From assembly GCF_018398875.1 (NCBI RefSeq), contig NZ_JAGWDK010000001.1, positions 62,001-126,000 of the forward strand: DNA of 64,000 nucleotides. The letters run 5' to 3'. Shown piece by piece: positions 1 through 6,553 of this stretch (positions are counted from its first letter, which is position 1; every line of letters starts with the position of its first letter). The notes under the pieces were generated by a model. The model had not been told where the DNA came from. It worked only from the letters and a program-made list of their open reading frames with translations, and ran no database searches. The position numbers and the translations under genes are program-made. The stretch comes from Bradyrhizobium sp. sGM-13 (GTDB taxonomy: Bacteria; Pseudomonadota; Alphaproteobacteria; Rhizobiales; Xanthobacteraceae).

Positions 1-361
1 CCGCAAGCTGGATGCGCGTGGGCAGCACCAGGATCCGCGGCAGCAGCAGTAGCAGTGCTGCCGCGATCGCGACCGAGATCAGCGCCAGGAAAGCTTTGGT
101 CAGGGCCTCGATTTCATAAGCTGGCACCCACATGGTGTAGATCGACAGCAGGCGGGTCACTCCGCAGACCGCGACGAAGATCGCGAATGTCAAGAATACG
201 CCCCGGAACATAAGCTCACGGTAGCGCCGCCACACGAAGAACGCGAGGACGAACGCCGTAGCAAAGAAGGCACCGGCGAGCATCGCGTCGGAAATGACAT
301 TCAGCCAGATCAGTTCCGGCTTCCACAGTAAGCACGCGCCGTGCGCGGTGAGCGTCGACAT
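1..361 (-). CDS. Sensor kinase, ethylene-receptor-like N-terminal domain (partial, 5' end)
   Basis: Only the first 120 codons lie in the window; the gene runs off the left edge. ATG at 361 is preceded by TTGGAG at a good distance. The protein has three hydrophobic segments (about residues 17-44, 54-75 and 86-110) with the pattern of the ethylene-receptor-type membrane domain found on many bacterial histidine kinases: CLLWKPELIWLNVISD near the start, then charged loops, then VCGVTRLL. Asp25 matches the conserved membrane Asp of plant ETR1 and Cys66 matches its copper-ligand Cys65, but the position of copper-ligand His69 is Arg70 here. Downstream kinase domains are inferred from the family, not seen. 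Confidence 0.75.
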   Translation of the reverse strand, partial: MSTLTAHGACLLWKPELIWLNVISDAMLAGAFFATAFVLAFFVWRRYRELMFRGVFLTFAIFVAVCGVTRLLSIYTMWVPAYEIEALTKAFLALISVAIAAALLLLLPRILVLPTRIQLA

Positions 362-571
362 GTGGATAGCTCCAACAAGCGGCTGCAAGCATGCAACCGC
401 AATCCTCCGATCCGTCCGTCGGAGCGACAGAAATTATTCAGGTTTTTCGCCACCCGCACAAGCGCAGCGCTGACCTCGGCGAATGTTGCTGCGCGCGCCA
501 GAGCATCAAACCCGCATGTTGCATTCCCGGGAACAACCAATCGATGCGTCGATGGGTAGCCGCCACATTCC

Positions 572-596
572 GGAACGTCTCCCCCCGCCCCTCGTT
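572..596 (+). promoter_or_regulatory. EcfG-type (general stress sigma factor) promoter
   Basis: GGAAC at 572-576 is followed after exactly 16 bases by CGTT at 593-596, the consensus of alphaproteobacterial general-stress sigma EcfG promoters (GGAAC-N16/17-CGTT). It lies 34 bases before the ATG of the PRC-barrel gene on the same strand, leaving room for a short leader with the ribosome site AGGAGG. Confidence 0.7.
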
Positions 597-629
597 TTTC
601 GTTCATCCAACTAGCAGGAGGAGAATCCC

Positions 630-989
630 ATGGCACTGGAGGCAAACGAAACCGGCAACCTGATCGGCAGCGACAAGGTCGAGGGAACTGCCGTCTATGG
701 CGCCGATCGCAATAAGATCGGCTCGATCGAGCGCGTCATGATCGACAAGAAGAGCGGCAGAGTGTCCTACGCCGTGCTCTCCTTCGGCGGCTTTCTCGGC
801 ATCGGCGACGACCACTATCCGCTACCCTGGCAATCGCTGAAATACGATACCTCGCTCGGTGGCTACGTCACCGGCGTGACGGAAGCACAGCTCAAGAGCG
901 CACCGCATTACGGCAACGACAACGCCTGGAACTGGAGCGATCCGACCCGGACCCGCGCCGTCAACGACTACTACGGCGTCGCGATCTGA
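630..989 (+). CDS. PRC-barrel domain protein
   Basis: The 119-residue protein is a single PRC-barrel: after a short leader comes GTAVYGADRNKIGSIERVMIDKKSG, a beta-rich stretch with YAVLSFGGFLGIGDDHYPLPW, then the strand YVTGVTEAQLKSAP and a short C-terminal tail. PRC-barrels are small folds that often bind membranes or partner proteins; stress-induced soluble versions are frequent in Bradyrhizobium. There is no signal peptide. AGCAGGAGGAGAA sits just before the ATG. The EcfG-like promoter at 572 suggests induction in the general stress response (inference). The molecular role is not known. Confidence 0.9.
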   Translation: MALEANETGNLIGSDKVEGTAVYGADRNKIGSIERVMIDKKSGRVSYAVLSFGGFLGIGDDHYPLPWQSLKYDTSLGGYVTGVTEAQLKSAPHYGNDNAWNWSDPTRTRAVNDYYGVAI

Positions 990-1007
990 TCGTGGTTGCT
1001 CATTGGG

Positions 1008-1034
1008 GTCCGCCTCAGTAGCGGGCTTTTCTTT
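1008..1034 (+). terminator. Rho-independent terminator after PRC-barrel gene
   Basis: GTCCGC pairs with GCGGGC (one G-U) around a 7-base loop and is followed by TTTTCTTT, 19 bases after the PRC-barrel stop codon. Confidence 0.55.
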
Positions 1035-1125
1035 GCCTGACAGCCGCGAACGCAGGGCCTGCGTTCGCCTGTCAGCAGAGAACCATTCCTGCTGCCTTGC
1101 GTTGTGATCTGCGAAAGGCAGAGCA

Positions 1126-1206
1126 ATGGGAAAATTCTTCTTGATCATTATCGCTGTCAGCGTCGCCGTTTTGCTGGCGATGAGCGCGTACGTCATCAGC
1201 CTGTGA
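1126..1206 (+). CDS. Possible 26-residue single-pass membrane peptide
   Basis: ATG at 1126 opens a 26-codon ORF, MGKFFLIIIAVSVAVLLAMS then AYVISL, which is almost entirely one hydrophobic helix after a Lys near the N-terminus. AAAGGCAG lies about 6 bases before the ATG. It resembles many small membrane proteins of unknown function, but an ORF this short can arise by chance. There is no homology argument beyond composition. Confidence 0.4.
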   Translation: MGKFFLIIIAVSVAVLLAMSAYVISL

Positions 1207-1391
1207 CAGCGAAACGGCTTACCAAACAGTTCGATCAAACAGCGCCGGGCGTGGAGTCGGCCACCGGTCGGCCAAAAAGCAGGCCCCGGCGCCTCTCGGG
1301 GGAAGATTGCGCCAGAGCCTGAAGGATTGCCGCGTGTTCAAAAACACGATTGCATAATTTTCCCGGCCAGGAATCGTTCCCCGCCAGAACG

Positions 1392-1553
1392 TTACTTCTT
1401 CATGGTTCCCGCGGAGAAAGTAGCATCGCCCTTCTTGTCCACCGCGCCTGCAGTCCGCGCGCCCTGCGTGCCGGCATTCTTGGATGAGGGCCTGGAGTTG
1501 CTGGTCGTGGTGCCCGTTGCGGCGTTCTTCATGGTGGCTACCGCCGGTAGCAT
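1392..1553 (-). CDS. Doubtful small hydrophilic ORF
   Basis: A 53-codon leftward ORF (ATG at 1553, an internal ATG AAG AAC at 1532) encodes a Thr/Ser/Ala/Lys-rich low-complexity peptide ending in DATFSAGTMKK. No domain is recognised and there is no clear ribosome site. It is listed because the regular composition and the Lys-rich C-terminus look more protein-like than the overlapping frames. It could be spurious. Confidence 0.25.
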   Translation of the reverse strand: MLPAVATMKNAATGTTTSNSRPSSKNAGTQGARTAGAVDKKGDATFSAGTMKK

Positions 1554-1963
1554 CACCTCGGGTGCGCAAGTTTGTCGCAGGGCGGCATCAACTGAGCGAG
1601 CAATCGCGCGGGCGAACGGCGAAGGCGCTCCGAGCCCGGCAAAGTTTCTAGTTAACCATTAATTCGCCGGCGACGATGGCAAGATGGATTCATGATGAAC
1701 TCATGGCCGGGGAAAGCACGATACAAGCCGTTAAACTCATTGCGCAGGGTACCGCCGGTGGATCGCCACACCTGCGATGATTACCGTATGCTTACTACCA
1801 ATACACACGGACGGCGGGTGCTGCGGGCATCTGGCGCTCCCACTCCCTCTTTCTTTTTTGAGGGAACCCGTTAGCATGACCCGGCAAGCCGCGGGGACGC
1901 GAGCAACACCCAGTCATCATTCGCCCGAGAAGCAGGCGATCGAGTATTCCAGAGACCGCAGTG
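1554..1963. other. Intergenic stretch without a convincing gene
   Basis: No ORF here has protein-like composition or a ribosome site. It contains GTTAACCATTAA at 1651-1662, which includes TTAACCAT, a CtrA-like motif, but no well-supported gene is placed to use it. The ORFs crossing this stretch look like out-of-frame shadows. Confidence 0.5.
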
Positions 1964-2389
1964 ATGGGAACGACAGGTCGCGGCGTACTAGCTACCCCGC
2001 AAGTGCGGGGTGTGACCATTGCTTGTGGGGCCATGCTTCTCTTCCTCGTGATCCTGATTCCGGCCTCGCCTGCATCCGCCGAGCCGTGCAGCAAGCCGGC
2101 AGCGCGCTCCAAGATTGCCGAGACGCTCCGTCTCGCCTCGGAGCAGCGGCCTGTCAATCTCACGTTTCGCACCGGCGCCGACGGCGTGAAACTATCGATC
2201 GGCCTCAAGACGAAATACCCCGACGATATGACCATCATCCTGCAGAGTGACTTCGAGCAGTTGAACGTAAGGGATGACCGCTTCGATGTCCTGCTGCGAT
2301 TGAGGGGGGCTCGGGAACGGGTCACCGTCCCCTTCCATGCAATCAAATCATTCTGGGATAAGTCCGAGTTGAAGTGCTCTGACGGCTGA
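1964..2389 (+). CDS. Exported SspB-like domain protein
   Basis: The 141-residue product starts with a basic N-region and a hydrophobic segment (GVTIACGAMLLFLVILIPAS) followed by a signal-peptidase-like ASA/E site near residue 40. The rest looks like the core of SspB, the ClpXP adaptor: VNLTFRTGADGVKLSIGLK, then KYPDDMTIILQSDFEQLNV, FDVLLRLRG and ERVTVPFHAIKSFWD, matching in order the alphaproteobacterial SspB pattern (T..DGVKLS, YP.EMTI.LQ, F.V.L.F.G.PERL.VPF.AI..F.D). Genuine SspB is cytoplasmic and carries a C-terminal ClpX-binding tail; here the protein ends soon after the fold with no such tail. The GTG at 1961 is an alternative start. Its stop lies 4 bases from that of the convergent DehI-like gene. 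Confidence 0.7.
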   Translation: MGTTGRGVLATPQVRGVTIACGAMLLFLVILIPASPASAEPCSKPAARSKIAETLRLASEQRPVNLTFRTGADGVKLSIGLKTKYPDDMTIILQSDFEQLNVRDDRFDVLLRLRGARERVTVPFHAIKSFWDKSELKCSDG

Positions 2390-2393
2390 TGCC

Positions 2394-3206
2394 TCACTCC
2401 GGCGTCGCACGCCGGATCAGGGCGCAAAGCCCTGTCATCCGTGCGATCGGGTGTTCGACGAACAGGCGGCAGGAAGCGAGCGCGCCCTTCAGCGTGTCCG
2501 GCGGCGCCGGCGGCCTCAGTTGCTTTGCGAGAGTCGCACCATGCGCGTACCCGAGCGCGCGAGTCGAAAGCGTCAGCGCGTTCAGCCGCCCTTCCCGCTG
2601 CAGTGGCGCCAGCATCGTTCGCACCAGCGCCAGATAGGACGGCCAGTACGCCAGGTGCCGGTACATACTCGCAATCAGTTGCGGTTCGGTGTCCTCTCCA
2701 AAGGAATTCAATTCGGCGACCAGCGCCGCCACCTCGGGGTCCAGCGCCTCCATCGGCGGCAGCTCGGGAATTTTGGCGCCGGGCGCCCTTGGCGCATTAT
2801 CGGGGGTCGTCACGGCATCGGCCGGGCGCGGCTCGTAATGCGCCAGCAACGCCGACAGCACGACGAGCGCGAGCGCATTGGCATGCTGATAGCTGTCAAG
2901 CACGTCACGAATCAGCGCGCGCTCGGTCTCGTCTACGCCGACGGCGAGCAAAGTGTCGATCGAGAAGCCAGGCCAATCCGGCAGCGCGATCGTTCGCCTG
3001 ACGGCTTCGGCATGCAATGGCGCGTCGCCGAGATAGAGCGGTCGCACCGTCGCCCACGTCCATTGCAGTGCGCCGGGCATGGTCGCGAGGTTGCGCCAGA
3101 TCAAGTTGACCACGCTGGTGCCGAGCACCTTGCGGATGTCAGTAAAAATGTCTGCGATTTCGCCTCTCGCTTCAGATTCGAGAACCGACGGAACGCTCTC
3201 TGCCAT
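2394..3206 (-). CDS. DehI-like (halocarboxylic acid dehalogenase family) helical protein
   Basis: The 270-residue protein (ATG at 3206) has the look of the DehI family: an N-terminal SEARGEIADIFTDIRKVLGTSVVNLIWRNLATMPGALQWTW block and an internal repeat of the same theme (TEPQLIASMYRHLAYWPSYLALV) in the second half. DehI enzymes hydrolyse 2-haloacids with an active-site Asp in the second repeat. At the corresponding place here I read Met or Ser rather than Asp, so dehalogenase activity is doubtful. Many genomes carry such catalytically altered relatives of unknown role. It is separated by about 100 bases from the upstream hydratase gene on the same strand. Confidence 0.6.
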   Translation of the reverse strand: MAESVPSVLESEARGEIADIFTDIRKVLGTSVVNLIWRNLATMPGALQWTWATVRPLYLGDAPLHAEAVRRTIALPDWPGFSIDTLLAVGVDETERALIRDVLDSYQHANALALVVLSALLAHYEPRPADAVTTPDNAPRAPGAKIPELPPMEALDPEVAALVAELNSFGEDTEPQLIASMYRHLAYWPSYLALVRTMLAPLQREGRLNALTLSTRALGYAHGATLAKQLRPPAPPDTLKGALASCRLFVEHPIARMTGLCALIRRATPE

Positions 3207-3304
3207 CACTCTCACTCGGACCCTAGGGTAGGCAAAGAGCGGCGTGCCCACCGACACAAAAATGGTGAGCACGGCGCAAGCGCGCCTTTGCCCACCTACG
3301 AGAT

Positions 3305-4090
3305 CTACGCAAATGTCGCGGTTACCGTCCCTAGGCCCTCCAACTCCATCTTCACGGCATCGCCCTGGTCGAGCCACACGGTTTTCACAAGGCTGCCGGT
3401 AAGAACGATCTGCCCGGCATGCAGCCCCGTGCCTTCTTCGGCGAGATGATTGGCAAGCCAGGCCAGCGCGTTGTGGGGATGGCCGAGCACGTCGGCGCCG
3501 GTGCCGCGGCCCACCTCCTTGCCGTTGACGACGGCACGGCCCTTGGCCGTGAGCAGGTCCGGCGCCTTGGTGCGCGCCACCGCTTTGCCGAGCACGCAGC
3601 CGGCGGCGAAGAAATCGTCCGCGACCAGCGTCGGCGCGCCCATCGTCTCCCATTTGACGTACCGGTCGTCGACGATCTCGATTGCGGGGTGATACGCCTC
3701 GATTGCCTCCATCACCCACTCCGGGGTGAACGGGGCTTCCGACGGCGCGAGATTACGTGCCAGCCGCACCGCGATCTCGCACTCGACGCCGACGCGGACG
3801 TAATCGGCGAAGCGCAGCTTGGCGCCGGAGTCATGCACGCCCTTGGCGAACACGCCACCGCCGCAAGGATGGGGAATGTCGAGATATTCCTGCATCACCG
3901 GGCTGGTGCAGCCGATCTTGTAGCCGACCAGCGCGCCGGTCTGCGGTAGCAGCAGATCGTGGACGGCGCGTTGGATCTGATAGCCTTCGGCTTCATCTGC
4001 AGGCGCTAGCTCAGGCGGCAGCGCGGCCAGCGGCGCGCGATTGCGGCGGGCGGTAGCGATGTTCTGTGCGGCCGCGAGAATCTTGTCCAT
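3305..4090 (-). CDS. 2-keto-4-pentenoate hydratase-like enzyme (MhpD family)
   Basis: This 261-residue protein is full length for the MhpD/fumarylpyruvate-hydrolase-like hydratase family, which adds water to 2-hydroxypenta-2,4-dienoate-type products of meta-cleavage pathways. Family features in order are: GYKIGCTSPVMQEYLDI, a Gly-rich turn before VGVECEIAVRLARNL (metal-binding Glu region), AIEIVDDRYV, ADDFFAAGCVLG, and the C-terminal LTGSLVKTVWLDQGDAV, where hydratases have GS..K. No other aromatic-degradation genes are adjacent, so the physiological substrate is unknown. ATG at 4090 is the only good start. Confidence 0.8.
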   Translation of the reverse strand: MDKILAAAQNIATARRNRAPLAALPPELAPADEAEGYQIQRAVHDLLLPQTGALVGYKIGCTSPVMQEYLDIPHPCGGGVFAKGVHDSGAKLRFADYVRVGVECEIAVRLARNLAPSEAPFTPEWVMEAIEAYHPAIEIVDDRYVKWETMGAPTLVADDFFAAGCVLGKAVARTKAPDLLTAKGRAVVNGKEVGRGTGADVLGHPHNALAWLANHLAEEGTGLHAGQIVLTGSLVKTVWLDQGDAVKMELEGLGTVTATFA

Positions 4091-4122
4091 CAGCGGCGGC
4101 TTTCATGGTTGCAGCCTGCTGC

Positions 4123-4145
4123 GCTGACCGCCCTTCGCGGTCAGC
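4123..4145. terminator. Perfect 9-bp hairpin between dksA and hydratase gene
   Basis: GCTGACCGC, a 5-base loop and GCGGTCAGC form a perfect stem immediately after the dksA stop. There is no T-run, so it may act as a weak terminator or an RNA 3'-end stabiliser. Confidence 0.35.
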
Positions 4146-4158
4146 CGCCAGGCCCTGC

Positions 4159-4569
4159 CTATTCGTCTCGATAAACCTTCTCGCGCTTCTCGTGACGTTC
4201 CTGCGCTTCCACCGACAGCGTCGCAATGGGGCGAGCCTCCAGCCGCTTGAGCGAGATCGGTTCACCGGTCTCCTCGCAATAGCCGTAGGTGTTGTCCTCG
4301 ATGCGTTGCAGCGCTGCGTCGATCTTGGAGATCAATTTGCGCTGGCGGTCGCGGGCGCGCAGTTCGATGGCGCGATCGGTTTCGGAAGAGGCGCGATCAG
4401 CGAGATCCGGATGATTGACGTTCTCTTCCTGAAGCGTTTGCAGGGTGATCTTCGATTCTCTCAGGATCTCGTCCTTCCACGCCAGCAGCTTGGCGCGAAA
4501 ATACTCGCGCTGGCGGTCGTTCATGAAAGGCTCTTTTTCGGAGGGTCGATAATTCTTCAACTTTTCCAA
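4159..4569 (-). CDS. dksA: RNA polymerase-binding transcription factor DksA
   Basis: The protein matches DksA along its length: YRPSEKEPFMNDRQREYFR, the coiled-coil with the tip Asp in NHPDLADRASSETDR, then ELRARDRQRKLISKID and the C-terminal globular part GYCEETGEPISLKRLEARP. DksA binds the secondary channel of RNA polymerase and works with ppGpp in the stringent response. Of the four zinc-finger cysteines of E. coli DksA only the first remains (C..T...S..A), as in other alphaproteobacterial forms. Homology extends upstream of the ATG at 4524, so I place the start at TTG 4569; an in-frame ATG further upstream (4686) is also possible. A dksA gene close to the flgI operon recalls the Caulobacter arrangement. 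Confidence 0.9.
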   Translation of the reverse strand: MEKLKNYRPSEKEPFMNDRQREYFRAKLLAWKDEILRESKITLQTLQEENVNHPDLADRASSETDRAIELRARDRQRKLISKIDAALQRIEDNTYGYCEETGEPISLKRLEARPIATLSVEAQERHEKREKVYRDE

Positions 4570-4723
4570 GGCCAGCCCATCTTCACGTGCAAGGCGGGGC
4601 GGAAAATTGTCCGTCCGCGCGGGCCTTATATAGCGGCGGGTTGTGACAGACAATATAGGCCGTCTCCTTGGGGGTACCTCCCCCAAGGCCTTGCACAGGC
4701 AAAGTTATCGGGACCGTCCGGCG

Positions 4724-5335
4724 CTAGTAGCCGACTGTGAAGCGCTGGCGGATATGGGCGGGACGCTCGATCTCGTCGGCGAGTGCAACTGCGAAATCCT
4801 CGAAGGAAATGGAACTTTTGCCGTCGGCGGCGGTCAAAAGCTGATCGGTCCCGAGGCGGAACTTGCCAGTTCGCTCGCCGGCGGTGAACAGGGCCGAGGG
4901 CGACAGGAAGGTCCAGTTGAGTTCCTTTTCGGCCCGGAGCAGATCGAGGAAGGCGGCGCCCTTCTCGGCTTCCGCCTTGTATGCCACGGGAAAACCCGGG
5001 GTAGTGACCAGCCGAACGCCCGGAGCCACTTCAAGACTGCCGGCGCCCCCGACGACGAGGTAGCGGCCGACCTTCGAATCCTTGGCAGCGCCGATCAGCT
5101 TGGCCGGGTCGCTGGCGAGAAAGTGGATCGAACTGATCGCGGCATCATGACCGTCGAGCAGCCGGGCCAGTCCCGCCTGGTCCATGGCATCGCCTGCGGT
5201 GGGCGTGACGTTGGCCTGGGCGGCGACCTTTTCGGGATGGCGAGCGATGGCGGTCACGGTGTGGCCGCGGCGGGCGAGTTCGGCGGTGATGCGCGAACCG
5301 GCATTGCCGGACGCGCCGATGACGGCGATTTTCAT
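4724..5335 (-). CDS. NAD(P)-binding oxidoreductase, NmrA/YwnB-like
   Basis: The 203-residue protein begins with the Rossmann motif IAVIGASGNAGSRI (GxxGxxG) and has RHPEKV after the second strand, which suggests NADP preference. It lacks the Tyr-x3-Lys pair of classical short-chain dehydrogenases and is typical in size of the YwnB/BVR-B-like atypical SDRs. It is transcribed divergently from an HxlR regulator only 114 bases away, an arrangement commonly seen for quinone- or aldehyde-responsive oxidoreductases, so it is probably controlled by that regulator (inference). The substrate is unknown. GGAGG lies just before the ATG. Confidence 0.85.
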   Translation of the reverse strand: MKIAVIGASGNAGSRITAELARRGHTVTAIARHPEKVAAQANVTPTAGDAMDQAGLARLLDGHDAAISSIHFLASDPAKLIGAAKDSKVGRYLVVGGAGSLEVAPGVRLVTTPGFPVAYKAEAEKGAAFLDLLRAEKELNWTFLSPSALFTAGERTGKFRLGTDQLLTAADGKSSISFEDFAVALADEIERPAHIRQRFTVGY

Positions 5336-5398
5336 GGAGGTCTCCCTTGCGATACGCGGATGTGGTATCCAATGGTGACTAGATAGCGATTTGAATGT

Positions 5399-5417
5399 AA
5401 GTGTTAAGAGAGCACTT
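5399..5417. promoter_or_regulatory. Candidate HxlR operator in divergent intergenic region
   Basis: AAGTGTTAAGAGAGCACTT is an inverted repeat (AAGTG/CACTT arms, 9-base spacer) in the middle of the short region between the divergent oxidoreductase and HxlR genes. Proposed as the operator from position and symmetry only. Confidence 0.4.
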
Positions 5418-5449
5418 TTGGATCACCTGATTACGCCGGAGTAACCGCC

Positions 5450-5833
5450 GTGAAAGCCAACGCCAAAATCCCGAACGCCTATTCGGCTCAATGCCCGACG
5501 CGGCAGATTCTCGATCGCGTCGGCGACAAATGGGCCGTGCTCATCCTGCTTCTCATCAGGCACGAACCGATGCGCTTCAATGCGTTACGCCGCACCATTG
5601 AAGGCATCTCGCAGAAAATGCTGAGCCAGGTTCTCAAATCGCTCGAACGCGACGGATTGATCAAACGCCGCGCGATCGCGACCGTGCCGGTCACGGTGGA
5701 GTATTCGATCACACCGCTCGGCGCGACGCTCGCCGATGCGGTCGATCCGTTGCGGGACTGGGCGGAGAAGAACCTGAAGGAGGTGCTGAACGCGCAGCGC
5801 CGTTACGACGCGGCGAAGGATATGGCGGCGTGA
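5450..5833 (+). CDS. HxlR-family transcriptional regulator
   Basis: A 127-residue winged-helix protein of the HxlR family: CPTRQILDRVGDKWAVLILLLI near the N-terminus, the recognition region RFNALRRTIEGISQKMLSQVLKSLERDGLI, and the wing VTVEYSITPLGATL. The conserved N-terminal Cys (in QCPTRQ) is the redox or aldehyde-sensing position in several HxlR members. The start is GTG at 5450. It is divergent from the NAD(P)-binding oxidoreductase, its likely target. Confidence 0.93.
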   Translation: MKANAKIPNAYSAQCPTRQILDRVGDKWAVLILLLIRHEPMRFNALRRTIEGISQKMLSQVLKSLERDGLIKRRAIATVPVTVEYSITPLGATLADAVDPLRDWAEKNLKEVLNAQRRYDAAKDMAA

Positions 5834-5873
5834 ATCAATCCACCCCATCATCCGGGGACAGGCGGAGAAAATC

Positions 5874-6287
5874 TTAGAACTGTCCGGCCTTCGCCAGCTC
5901 GACTTCAACCCGCAGCTCGATCTCGGCCAGCACCGCATCGAGGCCGGGATCGCCGGAGGACGACTTCAGATTGGCAGCGGCATCGCGCAGCCGGTTCACC
6001 GTAGAAGCATCGAGATTGCCGGAGAGCAGGCCGATCTTGAGTTCGTCGAGCACGTCGAGCGCGCCCCTGCCCCGTGCCACCGAACGCTTGCGGCGCTCCG
6101 TCGGATCCTCGACGCCCTGCAGGGCGAGCAGCGCGTCAATGTTACCGGCGGCTTTGGGCGCCACAGCCGCGCGCGGCTCCTCGGGCGTGGTCGGCGCCTC
6201 CGGCAGCGAGAAGCCGGTCGAACTGGTTCGCCGCGTGTGACTTGCGGGCGATCCAAGCGTGGTGCCGTTCGGTCCGTAGATGCGCAT
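5874..6287 (-). CDS. fliX: Flagellar assembly trans-acting factor FliX
   Basis: The 137-residue product begins MRIYGPNG, the hallmark N-terminus of FliX, has a Pro/Ala-rich linker, then the conserved helical part NIDALLALQGVEDPTERRKRSVARGRGALDVLDELKIGLLSG and LDAVLAEIELRVEVELAK. In Caulobacter FliX couples early basal-body assembly to activity of the sigma-54 activator FlbD. It is divergent from flgI, as in Caulobacter. I chose the ATG at 6287 because homology starts there; the ORF is open further upstream. A CtrA-like box lies 48-62 bases upstream. Confidence 0.93.
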   Translation of the reverse strand: MRIYGPNGTTLGSPASHTRRTSSTGFSLPEAPTTPEEPRAAVAPKAAGNIDALLALQGVEDPTERRKRSVARGRGALDVLDELKIGLLSGNLDASTVNRLRDAAANLKSSSGDPGLDAVLAEIELRVEVELAKAGQF

Positions 6288-6334
6288 CGTGGTGATCTCA
6301 CCCTGAGAATAGAGCGACCTTCGCCTTCTTATGG

Positions 6335-6349
6335 TTAATGACGCGTAAA
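6335..6349 (-). promoter_or_regulatory. CtrA-like box upstream of fliX
   Basis: Read on the minus strand the sequence is TTTACGCGTCATTAACC, i.e. TTTA-N7-TTAAC, one mismatch from the CtrA consensus TTAA-N7-TTAAC. It lies about 50 bases before the fliX start. fliX is CtrA-controlled in Caulobacter. Confidence 0.5.
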
Positions 6350-6466
6350 CGGCTCGGCAAAATCTGCCGACATGCGGCAGTTTCGCCCATCGTGGTGAAG
6401 CCGCCGCGACCTCGCGCCTCCAAGGAAGGCCCAGCAATATCAATGCATTGCATCGGAAATGAAGTG

Positions 6467-6482
6467 TGGCACGGCGCTCGCA
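6467..6482 (+). promoter_or_regulatory. Candidate sigma-54 promoter for flgI
   Basis: TGGCACGGCGCTCGCA matches the -24/-12 consensus TGGCAC-N5-TTGCA with one change (TCGC for TTGC). It lies 72 bases upstream of the flgI ATG on the same strand. Confidence 0.4.
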
Positions 6483-6553
6483 TAGTTAATGCCGGACCGT
6501 CGTCATGGGAGTGGCGCCTGCGGTCCGGTGGAAGACCTCGAGGGGAGCACAGG

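Noticed and set aside
1651..1662. TTAACCATTAA as a CtrA target
   Set aside because: A match to the short CtrA motif, but no well-supported gene is positioned to use it, so it was not called as a site.
1777..2250. Plus-strand ORF overlapping the SspB-like gene
   Set aside because: It is out of frame with the clear SspB-like reading frame, Arg/His-rich and lacks a ribosome site; treated as a shadow.
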